Shown here one piece after another: positions 42,252-50,090 of a stretch of 64,000 nucleotides of DNA. Source of the stretch: Bhargavaea changchunensis (lineage in GTDB: Bacteria > Bacillota > Bacilli > Bacillales_A > Planococcaceae); assembly GCF_042665595.1 (NCBI RefSeq), contig NZ_JBHTCT010000005.1:186001-250000 (forward strand), written 5' to 3'. Positions within the stretch are counted from its first letter, which is position 1, and the number at the start of each line of letters is the position of its first letter. The position numbers and the translations under genes are program-made. The notes under the pieces were generated by a model. That model worked only from the letters and a program-made list of their open reading frames with translations, had not been told where the DNA came from and did no database searches.

Positions 42252-43304
42252 TTAAACACGCTCCTTTGCCGTCTCGCATGCCGGCTCATGATCCATCGGA
42301 GGGATCAGCAAATAGCCTTCTCGGAGAGGGTCGCGTTCGTTATAGAAGAACTTGTGCATCCCCATCACCCAGGCGGAGCCCGTCACTTCCGTTACGACGG
42401 CATCCAATGTCCCGGCGGTTGCCGTATCGATCACCCTTGCCTTGAACAGCGTTCCGACAATACTTTCGTGTACAAAGCGTTCCTTCTTCCGAATCTGGCC
42501 GTGTGAGTAAAGGGTTGCAAGTTTGGCGGAAGTTCCGGTTCCGCAGGGAGAACGGTCAATCCCGCCGGGCGGGACAACAACGGTATTTTTCACGTCAGCA
42601 TCAGGATGGACAGGCTTCGTAAAAAATTCGATGTGTGTGAGCCCGCGGATAAACGGAAACTCAGGATGAACAATTTCTTCGCGTTCATTGATCGTATTCC
42701 GGATCAGGATCGCTTTGCTGATGATTTCCGCGGCATGTTCCTCGGTCAGTTCAATTCCGAGCGTGTCTGCGTCGATGATGGCGTAAAAGTTCCCGCCATA
42801 GGCGATATCCGCCTGAACGTTTCCGATGCCTTCCACATCAATCGAGATAGACCGCAGCAGGAACGCTGGGACATTCTCGAACGTCACTTCCTTCGCTTTC
42901 CCGTCCTCCACAAGGACCTGTACATCGATCAACCCGGCTGGGGTATCGATTTTGAGATTGGTGAACGGCTCCTGCACTTCGACCAGGCCCGCCTCGATCA
43001 GCGCCGTGCAAAAACCGATCGTGTCATGGCCGCACATCGGCAAATAGCCCCCGGTTTCGATATAGATCACGCCGACATCCGCCACCGGATCGCACGGGTC
43101 AGTAAGGAGTGCACCTGACATGACGCTGTGGCCGCGGGGCTCGTTCATCAGGTGTTTGCGGATCCAGTCATAATGCTCCTGCATATAGAGCATTTTCTCT
43201 CCCATCGTCTCCCCTTCCAATGGCGGAAGACCACTGATCAGCGTCCTTGTAGGGTTTCCCCCTGTATGTGTATCGATTGTCGTAAACAGCCGCTCGTACT
43301 TCAC
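42252..43304 (-). CDS. 4-hydroxyproline 2-epimerase / proline racemase family
   Basis: Turns trans-4-hydroxy-L-proline into cis-4-hydroxy-D-proline, the first step of the pathway. Both catalytic cysteines are present: MCGHDTIG near residue 90 and DRSPCGTGTSA near residue 250. TIDTHTGGNPTR at the start and NEPRGHSVMSGAL fit the family. Context (D-amino acid dehydrogenase, deaminase, semialdehyde dehydrogenase) favours hydroxyproline over proline. GTG start after GGAGGTGG overlaps the stop of the upstream oxidoreductase gene by four bases. Confidence 0.94.
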   Translation of the reverse strand: MKYERLFTTIDTHTGGNPTRTLISGLPPLEGETMGEKMLYMQEHYDWIRKHLMNEPRGHSVMSGALLTDPCDPVADVGVIYIETGGYLPMCGHDTIGFCTALIEAGLVEVQEPFTNLKIDTPAGLIDVQVLVEDGKAKEVTFENVPAFLLRSISIDVEGIGNVQADIAYGGNFYAIIDADTLGIELTEEHAAEIISKAILIRNTINEREEIVHPEFPFIRGLTHIEFFTKPVHPDADVKNTVVVPPGGIDRSPCGTGTSAKLATLYSHGQIRKKERFVHESIVGTLFKARVIDTATAGTLDAVVTEVTGSAWVMGMHKFFYNERDPLREGYLLIPPMDHEPACETAKERV

Positions 43305-44494
43305 TTGATTCCCACCTCCACTTTCTTTTCATTGAACCGGCTGATCCGCAGCGGCTCGGTCGGAATGCATGTCTCCTTGCCGCTCAGCATTTCTTCCATC
43401 ACTTTACCGGTGACGGCGGCGAGGCTGATTCCGTCCCCCTCATGTCCTGCCGCGACATAGAAACCCGGTACCTCCTTTACTTCCGAAACGATTGGCAGAT
43501 GATCTTCCGTCCACGGCCTGAGCCCCGCGTATGTGCGGATCACGGTCATATCCGCCATCTTCGGATAAAATCGGACTGCCCGCTTTGCAATATAGCGGGT
43601 CACTTCGTGGTTCACCCGTGTATCGTAGCCGGCAAACTGCCGGCTGCTGCCGATCAGGAAATTCTGGCTTTCCGTCGGTTCAAACACGAGTGCAACCCCG
43701 TACTTTTCCGTCATCTCATCGACCACACGCTCTCCTCCGAATTTGGAGATCAGATAACCGAACTCCATCACTTTACGGAGACCGACCGGCTGCTGGCGTG
43801 ATGCAACAATCAGTTGGCCTTTCCTTGGATAAATCGGCACATCCACATCGAGCATCTTGCCGATATACGGCGCCCATACACCTGCTGCGTTCACCACCTT
43901 GTTCGCTGTAAGTGTTGCCCCGTCCGTTTCAATCATGAAATGGCCATCCGGACCCTTCGAGAGATTCTTCACCTCCGTATTCGTGTGGATTTTTGCCCCC
44001 TGCTTTTCTGCAGAATGGAACATCGAAAACGTCAGCATATACGGATTAACGGTCGAGTCCGTCTTGCACTCCAGCCCGCCGTATAGGTCATCAGCAAAAA
44101 ACTTCGATTCATTTCTCAGATCTTCACGGTCCAACATCCGGAAGTCGAGACCGGCGTCGCATTGCTGCCGGACCCATTTTTCCGCAGCTTCCATCTCGGC
44201 ATCGTTTTCACAAACGAGGATGCTTCCAGGATTGCGGTATTCGAATTTTACTTCTAATTCCTGATCAAGCTCATGGACCAGTTTCTGGCTGACCAGTGAC
44301 ATCTGGCTGTCGAAGCCCGGATCTTTGTCTATGGCCAAGATATTGCCATCGCAGCGTGAGGAAGTCCCGCTGGCGAGTGTGCTTTTTTCAAGGACAGTGA
44401 TGTCGAGTCCGGCCTTTGACCCGTAGTAGGCTATGGCCGCTCCTATGATGCCGCCGCCGATGACGACGATATCACGATGCTCTCGGGATAACAT
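43301..44494 (-). CDS. FAD-dependent oxidoreductase, probable D-hydroxyproline dehydrogenase beta subunit
   Basis: DAO-family flavoprotein of 397 residues: FAD motif VVIGGGIIGAAIAYYGSKAG, then SRCDGNILA, NAAGVWAPYIG, the conserved RTYAGLRPWTEDHLP and C-terminal GFYVAAGHEGDGISLA, key GHEGDGIS. It is the first gene of the six-gene hydroxyproline operon read from the sigma-54 promoter at 44535. In Pseudomonas the D-hydroxyproline dehydrogenase is a multi-subunit enzyme of this protein plus a Pyr_redox subunit and small iron-sulfur proteins; the matching partners lie in the divergent operon at 46339-48158. Confidence 0.92.
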   Translation of the reverse strand: MLSREHRDIVVIGGGIIGAAIAYYGSKAGLDITVLEKSTLASGTSSRCDGNILAIDKDPGFDSQMSLVSQKLVHELDQELEVKFEYRNPGSILVCENDAEMEAAEKWVRQQCDAGLDFRMLDREDLRNESKFFADDLYGGLECKTDSTVNPYMLTFSMFHSAEKQGAKIHTNTEVKNLSKGPDGHFMIETDGATLTANKVVNAAGVWAPYIGKMLDVDVPIYPRKGQLIVASRQQPVGLRKVMEFGYLISKFGGERVVDEMTEKYGVALVFEPTESQNFLIGSSRQFAGYDTRVNHEVTRYIAKRAVRFYPKMADMTVIRTYAGLRPWTEDHLPIVSEVKEVPGFYVAAGHEGDGISLAAVTGKVMEEMLSGKETCIPTEPLRISRFNEKKVEVGIK

Positions 44495-44534
44495 TAAGAA
44501 TCCCCCTTTCTAAATTCAGTCTCATGAATGTTGT

Positions 44535-44551
44535 TGCAAGAGGCATGCCAA
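44535..44551 (-). promoter_or_regulatory. Sigma-54 promoter of the hydroxyproline operon
   Basis: On the minus strand TTGGCATGCCTCTTGCA, perfect -24 and -12 parts with exact spacing. Predicted start about 44524, 30 bases ahead of the first gene. Confidence 0.92.
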
Positions 44552-44592
44552 CTTTCCAAAAGGCGGATCAATCACTTATTTTCTTTTCTGTA

Positions 44593-44620
44593 TTGAATTT
44601 TTGTATTATTCATGTAAAAT
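44593..44620 (+). promoter_or_regulatory. Possible sigma-A promoter of the activator gene
   Basis: -35 TTGAAT (44593-44598), a 16-base spacer and -10 TAAAAT (44615-44620). The -10 overlaps palindrome B at 44613-44630, so the activator could repress its own gene while activating the divergent operon. Confidence 0.5.
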
Positions 44621-44630
44621 CCTTTTTACA
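44613..44630. promoter_or_regulatory. Candidate sigma-54 activator site (palindrome B, hydroxyproline operon)
   Basis: TGTAAAATCCTTTTTACA, a 7-4-7 perfect palindrome, 62 bases upstream of the -24 element. It shares the form TGTMAAA-N4-TTTKACA with the opp site at 34409-34426. Confidence 0.68.
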
Positions 44631-44661
44631 CTGACAAATTATTTGGACAGGAGAGAAACGA

Positions 44662-46257
44662 ATGCCGCGAGAACTGCAGCTTAAAGATGTCATCATGCCC
44701 GGTTTGCCTGCCGTCGGAGCCGAAGGGCTACCCGCCTTCCCTGTAGACACCGTATTGGACAATATCCTCCCTCTGCTAAAGAGATCTGGAACGGTCATTG
44801 CTCTAAATGAAAGCGGCTCTCCTATCGGACATATCGACTTAAAGACGGCTCTGGACGAAATCGTGTTGGCCTATAAAAAGGAAAAGGCTTACCTTGATAC
44901 CATCCTTCAGACCATAAACGATTCCTGCACAGTGATTGATTCTGAGAAAAGAGTCGTCCATTGGACTGAAGGGGCCGAACGAATTTTCTCTGTCAAGGAA
45001 GAGGAGATTCTCGGGAATCCGATCACGGATTTTTTCGAAGCGGAACATCTTGAAATCCTAAACACGCTGAAGACCGGTTCTTCCGTCAGAAACCAGCAGC
45101 ACCATGCCAGGGAAGACCTCGTTGTCCTCATCAACTCCAATCCGGTCATGCTGGAAGACCGTGTGATTGGCGCGGTCGTTTCCGAAACGGACATCACCAG
45201 CCAAATCCGGCTGAACAACGAACTGCACAACACCTCGGAAAAACTGTTCCGGCTCGAGGAGCAATTGCGGAAAGCCTCCCCGACGGACAACCCGTTTTCC
45301 TATATAAAAGGCAACAGCCGGGCACTCAAGCGCACATTGGAACTGACCCGAAAAGCGGCCAGAACAGACGCGAACATCCTGATCAACGGGGAGAGCGGCG
45401 TCGGCAAAGAACTGTTTGCAAAAGCCGTCCATCACTTGCGTGAGACAGACACCGCCCCCTTTATCGCGCTTAACTGCGGGGCCATCTCGGAAAGCCTGTT
45501 TGAGAGCGAAATCTTCGGATATGAAAAAGGCGCATTCTCTGGCGCTGACGCAAAAGGCAAAAAAGGCAAAGTGGAGCTAGCTAGAGGCGGCACCCTATTC
45601 CTCGACGAAGTCGGTGAGATGCCTCTTGAGATGCAGGTGAAATTCCTGCGTGTGCTTCAGGAAAAGCGGTTTTTCCGAGTTGGCGGCACAAAAGAACTTG
45701 ATGTCGACTTCCGGATCATCGCTGCGACGAACCGCGATCTCAAAGAACTTGTGGATGAAGGAAAGTTCCGTGAAGACCTTTATTACCGACTGAATGTTGT
45801 CAACATCAAGGTTCCTCCTCTCCGCGAAAGAATCGAAGACATCATCGAACTGACCCATTACTTCCTTTATGAAATTTCAATGAAGTATAACCGGCCGATC
45901 CACGGCATCTCCCAGGAAGTGATGCAGTCGCTCATGAACCACAGCTGGCCAGGAAATGTCAGGGAGCTGCATAATGTCATCGAGCGGCTCGTCATCTTTT
46001 CCGACCACGGAGAAATCAAGATAGATGATCTTCCTCCTGAAATCGATCAGATTCATACTTCCGCCCAATCCCCTCCTGACTTGCTACAGGAAAAGGGAAG
46101 CGGAACACTGAATGAACAACTTGGCGAATATGAAAAAAACATTATCCTCAAAGAATTAAAAGCGGCCGGCGGCAATAAACAACAATGCGCCGCCAACCTT
46201 GGAATCACAAGGGCGACGCTCTACAACCGGATGAATAAGCTCGGCATCGAACTCTGA
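44662..46257 (+). CDS. Sigma-54-dependent transcriptional activator (PAS, AAA+, Fis-type HTH)
   Basis: Enhancer-binding protein of 531 residues. N-terminal part to about residue 75 looks CBS-like (GTVIALNESGSPIGHIDLK). A PAS sensor covers about 80-190, the AAA+ domain about 215-445 with Walker A GESGVGKE, the sigma-54 contact loop GAFSGA (a GAFTGA variant), Walker B GGTLFLDEVGEMP and RVGG/DLYYRLNV arginine fingers, and a Fis-type helix-turn-helix ends the protein (CAANLGITRATLYNRMNKL). Layout resembles RocR/PrdR-type amino acid regulators. It lies between the two hydroxyproline operons and is divergent from the larger one, so it most likely senses hydroxyproline or a pathway product. Confidence 0.95.
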   Translation: MPRELQLKDVIMPGLPAVGAEGLPAFPVDTVLDNILPLLKRSGTVIALNESGSPIGHIDLKTALDEIVLAYKKEKAYLDTILQTINDSCTVIDSEKRVVHWTEGAERIFSVKEEEILGNPITDFFEAEHLEILNTLKTGSSVRNQQHHAREDLVVLINSNPVMLEDRVIGAVVSETDITSQIRLNNELHNTSEKLFRLEEQLRKASPTDNPFSYIKGNSRALKRTLELTRKAARTDANILINGESGVGKELFAKAVHHLRETDTAPFIALNCGAISESLFESEIFGYEKGAFSGADAKGKKGKVELARGGTLFLDEVGEMPLEMQVKFLRVLQEKRFFRVGGTKELDVDFRIIAATNRDLKELVDEGKFREDLYYRLNVVNIKVPPLRERIEDIIELTHYFLYEISMKYNRPIHGISQEVMQSLMNHSWPGNVRELHNVIERLVIFSDHGEIKIDDLPPEIDQIHTSAQSPPDLLQEKGSGTLNEQLGEYEKNIILKELKAAGGNKQQCAANLGITRATLYNRMNKLGIEL

Positions 46258-46279
46258 TCCGTCCAGGGCCGAATTCACC

Positions 46280-46296
46280 TTGGCAAGGAACTTGCA
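46280..46296 (+). promoter_or_regulatory. Sigma-54 promoter of the iron-sulfur/flavoprotein operon
   Basis: TTGGCAAGGAACTTGCA, perfect -24 and -12 spacing. Predicted start about 46307, giving a 32-base leader to the gene at 46339. Confidence 0.9.
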
Positions 46297-46338
46297 TGTA
46301 GTTGGTTAGCAGCAAAACTACAGCAAGAGGTGATTCGG

Positions 46339-46611
46339 ATGACTGATCGAGACATGATTGTATGCAGATGCGAAGAAGTGACATATGGGGAACTGGTGGA
46401 CACTGCCGGACAGTTTGCCTGTAACTCCCGTGAGCTAAAGCTCCGTACAAGAGCCGGCATGGGATATTGCGGAGGCAGGACCTGCCGCTCTTTAGTGGAC
46501 GCCATCGCGCTGGCAGCCACCGAACGTGACGTGACGCAGATTACGCTGAAATACCAGCCGCCTGTCCGGCCGGTTCATTTCGGAGATTTGGGGGCGATTC
46601 CAAATGACTGA
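46339..46611 (+). CDS. BFD-like (2Fe-2S)-binding protein, dehydrogenase small subunit
   Basis: A 90-residue protein with the bacterioferritin-associated ferredoxin type cluster motif: CRCEEVT near the start and GYCGGRTC about 33 residues later, four Cys in CxC...CxxxxC order. In amino acid dehydrogenases of the HcnABC/LhpBEF type this domain is fused to or paired with the Pyr_redox subunit. ATG at 46339 with AAGAGG eight bases ahead is preferred to a GTG at 46330. Its stop overlaps the next start by eight bases. Confidence 0.9.
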   Translation: MTDRDMIVCRCEEVTYGELVDTAGQFACNSRELKLRTRAGMGYCGGRTCRSLVDAIALAATERDVTQITLKYQPPVRPVHFGDLGAIPND

Positions 46612-46942
46612 GCGAATCCTTGATCATCCTGTACTCGGCGTACTGGAACCGGATCAAACGGTCACATTTACTTTCAACGGCATGAAGTACGAAGGCCGTT
46701 GCGGCGAACCGATTGCGGCTGCCCTCCTCGCTGCGGGTATCCGGACTCTCAGGCATCATGAAGAGAGCGGAACACCCAGGGGAATTTACTGCAACATTGG
46801 TCACTGTTTTGAATGCCGTGTGGAAGTTGACGGCCATCAGGGAGTCCGTGCCTGCCTCACCCCTGTCCGGGAAGGCATGGTGATTAACGGGGGTGGCGCA
46901 CTGCCCTCTCCGGTACGTGATTGGAGGAAGGATAATGCGTGA
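46604..46942 (+). CDS. Fer2-type (2Fe-2S)-binding protein, dehydrogenase small subunit
   Basis: A 112-residue protein of the Fer2_4 family seen as the small subunit of sarcosine oxidase-like and D-hydroxyproline dehydrogenases. Cluster Cys residues: YCNIGHCFECRVEV and RACLTP, the plant-type ferredoxin CxxxxCxxC...C order. TFTFNGMKYEGRCGEPIAAAL is the usual opening. Overlaps both neighbouring genes by eight bases, a sign of tight coupling. Confidence 0.9.
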   Translation: MTERILDHPVLGVLEPDQTVTFTFNGMKYEGRCGEPIAAALLAAGIRTLRHHEESGTPRGIYCNIGHCFECRVEVDGHQGVRACLTPVREGMVINGGGALPSPVRDWRKDNA

Positions 46943-48158
46943 CCTGATTATTATCGGAAGTGGCCCTGCGGGGCTGACTGCCGCCATCACCGCAGCAGAG
47001 CACGGACTGGACATTCTCGTCATCGACGAATATCTGAAGCCCGGCGGCAGACTCCTTGGGCAACTTTACGAAGAACCGGGAGGCAACTGGTGGAATGGTA
47101 TTGAGGAAAGCAGAAAGCTTGCCGGACGCGCCAGTTCACTCGGCCTGGATATCCGTCTTGGAATTTCGGTCCACAACATCGAACAGATTGACGGTTCCTG
47201 GCTGGTCCACGCGGATTGTGAAACTTTTGAAACCAAGTCTCTTCTCTTGGCAACCGGGGCGGCAGAAGCACCGGTTGCCATCCCAGGCTGGACCCTCCCC
47301 GGTGTCATGTCGGTCGGTGCCGCACAGGTGATGACCAATGTGCATCGGGTAAAACCTGGCCAGAGAGGAGTCATTATCGGTGTGAACGTTCTTTCTTCAG
47401 CCATCGCCATGGAGCTGAAAATCGCGGATGTCGAAGTCGCCGCTATCGCATTACCAAAGACCAATCAGGTTAATGGTAAGGCCGCCAACCCATCAGAAGT
47501 GATGAACGCTCTTCTTCATGTGTCCCATATGGCACCGTCTCCTCTTGTGAAAATGGGCAGTAAACTAATGACCAACGATTTCATGAAGAGGATGGGCATC
47601 ACTCTCTATCCGAAAAATGGCGTCCGCATGTGGGACATCCCGGTTATGTTACGCAAGGCGGTCATTCGGATCGAGGGAACCGATCAGGTGGAAGGTGTCA
47701 CCCTTGCTACAGTGACCGCTGAAGGAAAGATTATACCGGGAACGGAGGAAGTGATCGGCTGTGACTTTGTCTGCATAGCGGGGGGACTCTACCCGCTTGC
47801 TGAGCTTGCTGCACTGACAGGTTGTCCGTTTTATCATATTGATGAACTTGGCGGCTTTGTCCCGCTTCATTCGGAAGACATGCGCACACCGCTAGACGGT
47901 CTCTACGTTGCCGGTAACATTACCGGCATCGAGGGTGCAAAAGTTGCCATGAGCCAGGGAAAAACGGCAGCCCTGGCGATCGCAAAAGATCATGGGCAAG
48001 ACATTGCTGATACATCCCTTTCCGAAGCCGTCCGGCAGATTTCCTCAACACGGTCGGATGCGCATATTCAATTCCACTCGGAAGTCGAGGCTGGGCGGAG
48101 AAAGCTTCAGGAATACTGGGAGCAACATGCTGCGGGAATGCGGAATGTTATGGTTTAA
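46935..48158 (+). CDS. FAD/NAD(P)-binding oxidoreductase, probable D-hydroxyproline dehydrogenase alpha subunit
   Basis: Pyr_redox_2 flavoprotein of 407 residues: FAD motif LIIIGSGPAGLTAAI, KPGGRLLGQLY, LLATGAAEAPVAIPGWTLPGVMSVGAAQ (key ATGAAE), and the late LYVAGNITGIEGAKVAMSQG. It resembles HcnB and LhpE-type subunits. With the two small iron-sulfur proteins before it and the DAO-type subunit in the divergent operon it would form the D-hydroxyproline dehydrogenase, passing electrons to the respiratory chain. ATG at 46935 after GGAGGAAGG; an upstream in-frame start at 46893 is rejected. Confidence 0.92.
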   Translation: MRDLIIIGSGPAGLTAAITAAEHGLDILVIDEYLKPGGRLLGQLYEEPGGNWWNGIEESRKLAGRASSLGLDIRLGISVHNIEQIDGSWLVHADCETFETKSLLLATGAAEAPVAIPGWTLPGVMSVGAAQVMTNVHRVKPGQRGVIIGVNVLSSAIAMELKIADVEVAAIALPKTNQVNGKAANPSEVMNALLHVSHMAPSPLVKMGSKLMTNDFMKRMGITLYPKNGVRMWDIPVMLRKAVIRIEGTDQVEGVTLATVTAEGKIIPGTEEVIGCDFVCIAGGLYPLAELAALTGCPFYHIDELGGFVPLHSEDMRTPLDGLYVAGNITGIEGAKVAMSQGKTAALAIAKDHGQDIADTSLSEAVRQISSTRSDAHIQFHSEVEAGRRKLQEYWEQHAAGMRNVMV

Positions 48159-48166
48159 CGACAAGA

Positions 48167-48202
48167 GACCGGGTAGGCCCAAGGCCCCCCGGTCCCTTTT
48201 TT
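48167..48202. terminator. Bidirectional terminator
   Basis: GACCGGG (48167-48173) pairs with CCCGGTC (48188-48194), with an inner GGCC/GGCC pair, followed by TTTTTT. It lies between the oxidoreductase gene and the convergent M24 peptidase gene. Confidence 0.82.
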
Positions 48203-48205
48203 GGT

Positions 48206-49297
48206 TCAGGCTTCCACCACTTCAATGACAACTAATTCCTTCGTCGATGGAGTGAGCGTTTTGCAACCATCCTCCGTGACCAGCAGCACGTCCTCCACCC
48301 GCGCTCCCCCTACGCCTGGAAGGTAGATACCCGGCTCGATCGTGATCACCATGCCCGGTTCCAGAGTCTTCTCTGTATCCACTGAGAAGAGTGGTTTTTC
48401 ATGGACTTCAAGGCCGATTCCGTGTCCGGTGCCCGTTCCGGAACGATCATTATAACCGCTCTCGATCAATGCTTTTCTCATCAGGGCATCCACATCACTG
48501 TCTTTCATTCCCGGCCGAATGTTGTGGAAGCAATCCATGAAGGAACGGTAGACAACTTCCTGTATCTCACGCATCTGTGCATCAGGTTCTCCGACAGCGA
48601 CCGTACGGGAGATATCTGACCAGTAGCCGTCATAGTTAGCACCAAAGTCGATGGTAATCATCTCACCCTTTTCGATGACCTTATCGCTTGCCCGGCCGTG
48701 GGGAAGCGATGAGCGGACACCCGACGCCACAATCGGATAAAACCCGACGGCATGACCACCGCGGCTCTCGATGAATCGCACCAGTTCATCCGCGACTTCC
48801 CGCTCTTTCTGCCCAGGCCGGATATAGCCCAGGATATGGGTGTACGCGTCATCCGTAATTTTTGAGGCCATCCGCATCTTCTCGAGCTCATCCGGTCGCT
48901 TGATCATCCGGATGTTTTCAACAAAATCAAAAGTCGGAACAAGTTTTGCTGTTACTCTGCTCTTTAGCCTTTCGTAATTCCCATAGCTCAGATGCTGCTG
49001 TTCAAAGCCAACACTTTTTAGTCCATGTTTGGTAATCTCACGCGCAGCTTCATCAAAAATCTTCTGCTTGTGCCCGGTATGTTCAGCATGAAGAACAACC
49101 GGCAAGCCGGTCTGCTGGGCAGCCTGCTCATAGTACCGGTAATCAACAATCATCTTCGCCGTCTCCTGTGTGATCAGGACGAGTCCATGGCTTCCCGTGA
49201 ATCCCGTCACATACCGCCGGTTCCATTCCCCATTGATGACCAGGCCATCCAGCCCCTGTTGCTTCAGTTCCTCACGGATCATTTGGATCGTTTTCAT
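48206..49297 (-). CDS. M24 family Xaa-Pro peptidase (second copy)
   Basis: A 363-residue relative of the enzyme at 34502. Metal ligands: Asp pair in IDFGANYDGYWSDISRTV, His in GHGIGLEVHEKP, Glu in ITIEPGIYLPG and Glu in GARVEDVLLV. The N-terminal creatinase domain has VTGFTGSHGLVLI. The ATG at 49297 follows AGGGGAGAG; an upstream frame to 49330 is not used. A sigma-54-type promoter lies 125 bases upstream, and a palindrome shared with the prolyl oligopeptidase promoter lies beyond it. It probably finishes cleavage of X-Pro or X-hydroxyproline peptides. Confidence 0.93.
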   Translation of the reverse strand: MKTIQMIREELKQQGLDGLVINGEWNRRYVTGFTGSHGLVLITQETAKMIVDYRYYEQAAQQTGLPVVLHAEHTGHKQKIFDEAAREITKHGLKSVGFEQQHLSYGNYERLKSRVTAKLVPTFDFVENIRMIKRPDELEKMRMASKITDDAYTHILGYIRPGQKEREVADELVRFIESRGGHAVGFYPIVASGVRSSLPHGRASDKVIEKGEMITIDFGANYDGYWSDISRTVAVGEPDAQMREIQEVVYRSFMDCFHNIRPGMKDSDVDALMRKALIESGYNDRSGTGTGHGIGLEVHEKPLFSVDTEKTLEPGMVITIEPGIYLPGVGGARVEDVLLVTEDGCKTLTPSTKELVVIEVVEA

Positions 49298-49421
49298 TCT
49301 TCTTCTCTCCCCTTTAGTAGATGTACGCACCGCTCAGGCCGGTTCCGGCAATGAGAAGGGCCTAATTATGCTACGCAAAAAGACTCCCTCTTTCGCTCCC
49401 CTTCTCATTCCCATTTCTACT

Positions 49422-49438
49422 TGCATGTTTCATGCCAC
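49422..49438 (-). promoter_or_regulatory. Probable sigma-54 promoter of the second M24 peptidase
   Basis: On the minus strand GTGGCATGAAACATGCA: GG and GC at exact spacing, with ATGCA instead of TTGCA at -12. Predicted start about 49411, a leader of about 114 bases. Confidence 0.68.
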
Positions 49439-49503
49439 CCCTAAGATGGAGAATGTTTTAACTATTTTTTCCGCAAAACCAGCCCCATACCGCAATAATC
49501 TGC

Positions 49504-49519
49504 TATTTCCCGGGAAATA
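49504..49519. promoter_or_regulatory. Candidate sigma-54 activator site (palindrome A, second copy)
   Basis: Perfect palindrome TATTTCCCGGGAAATA followed by TGTC, 66 bases upstream of the -24 element; the same block is at 26355-26370 before prolyl oligopeptidase. Confidence 0.6.
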
Positions 49520-49553
49520 TGTCGGCTGATGCAACTTGAGGTCAATTAAAAAA

Positions 49554-49575
49554 GACTCCCCTCAATTGGGAAGTC
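49554..49575 (-). terminator. Terminator of the DUF5362-like gene
   Basis: An 8-bp stem with one G-U pair (49554-49561 with 49568-49575) and 6-base loop, followed on the minus strand by TTTTTT. Confidence 0.78.
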
Positions 49576-49589
49576 CTTGATGACCTTTA

Positions 49590-49976
49590 TTAATAATAGC
49601 CGTCAAACATGAAGCCGCTGAAGATCGCGACACCAAACAGCACCAGCATGAGAATCGTAATTCCTACACCTACCGCAAACATAATAAAGGTGATCAGCAG
49701 GTAAAGACCGTAATTGTGGAACAGATCACTTAATGCGCGGGTGTCCCCGCCATCGCGGATCTGCGCCGCGGCCGTGCCTGTTTTGTAGATGAGGTACCCC
49801 AGAAATAGCGTGATTGCACCCGGAATGGCCCCGACAATAAAGTTAAACAGGCCGAGCACTCCGGTGATCCCGCCGGTGATCATCATGGCGATGCCTGTCA
49901 CCTTGCCCCATAGTGCAATGCGCTGAAGGCCCTTTTGCGCCACCGCTTCTTCAAACGATTGTGCTTGCATTTCCAT
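49590..49976 (-). CDS. DUF5362-like small membrane protein
   Basis: A 128-residue protein with three to four membrane segments (about 24-45, 50-68, 92-120), an amphipathic N-terminus and a Tyr-Tyr end. It resembles the DUF5362 family of unknown role. ATG at 49976 after GAAGGAGAGA; a longer frame to 50045 is rejected because it would run into the divergent amidase promoter area. Confidence 0.78.
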   Translation of the reverse strand: MEMQAQSFEEAVAQKGLQRIALWGKVTGIAMMITGGITGVLGLFNFIVGAIPGAITLFLGYLIYKTGTAAAQIRDGGDTRALSDLFHNYGLYLLITFIMFAVGVGITILMLVLFGVAIFSGFMFDGYY

Positions 49977-50090
49977 TCTCTCCTTCTCCTTTACTCTTCT
50001 TCCATTCTGACCGAACGGACTGCGCGTGTCACCAGATATTTGCAAAACCTCCGAAGATTCGACTACCCTTTAGGAAAAGGGGGGATTGCC

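Noticed and set aside
50020..50046. Sigma-54 promoter for the amidase gene (a TTTGCA is present)
   Set aside because: No GG at the required distance upstream.
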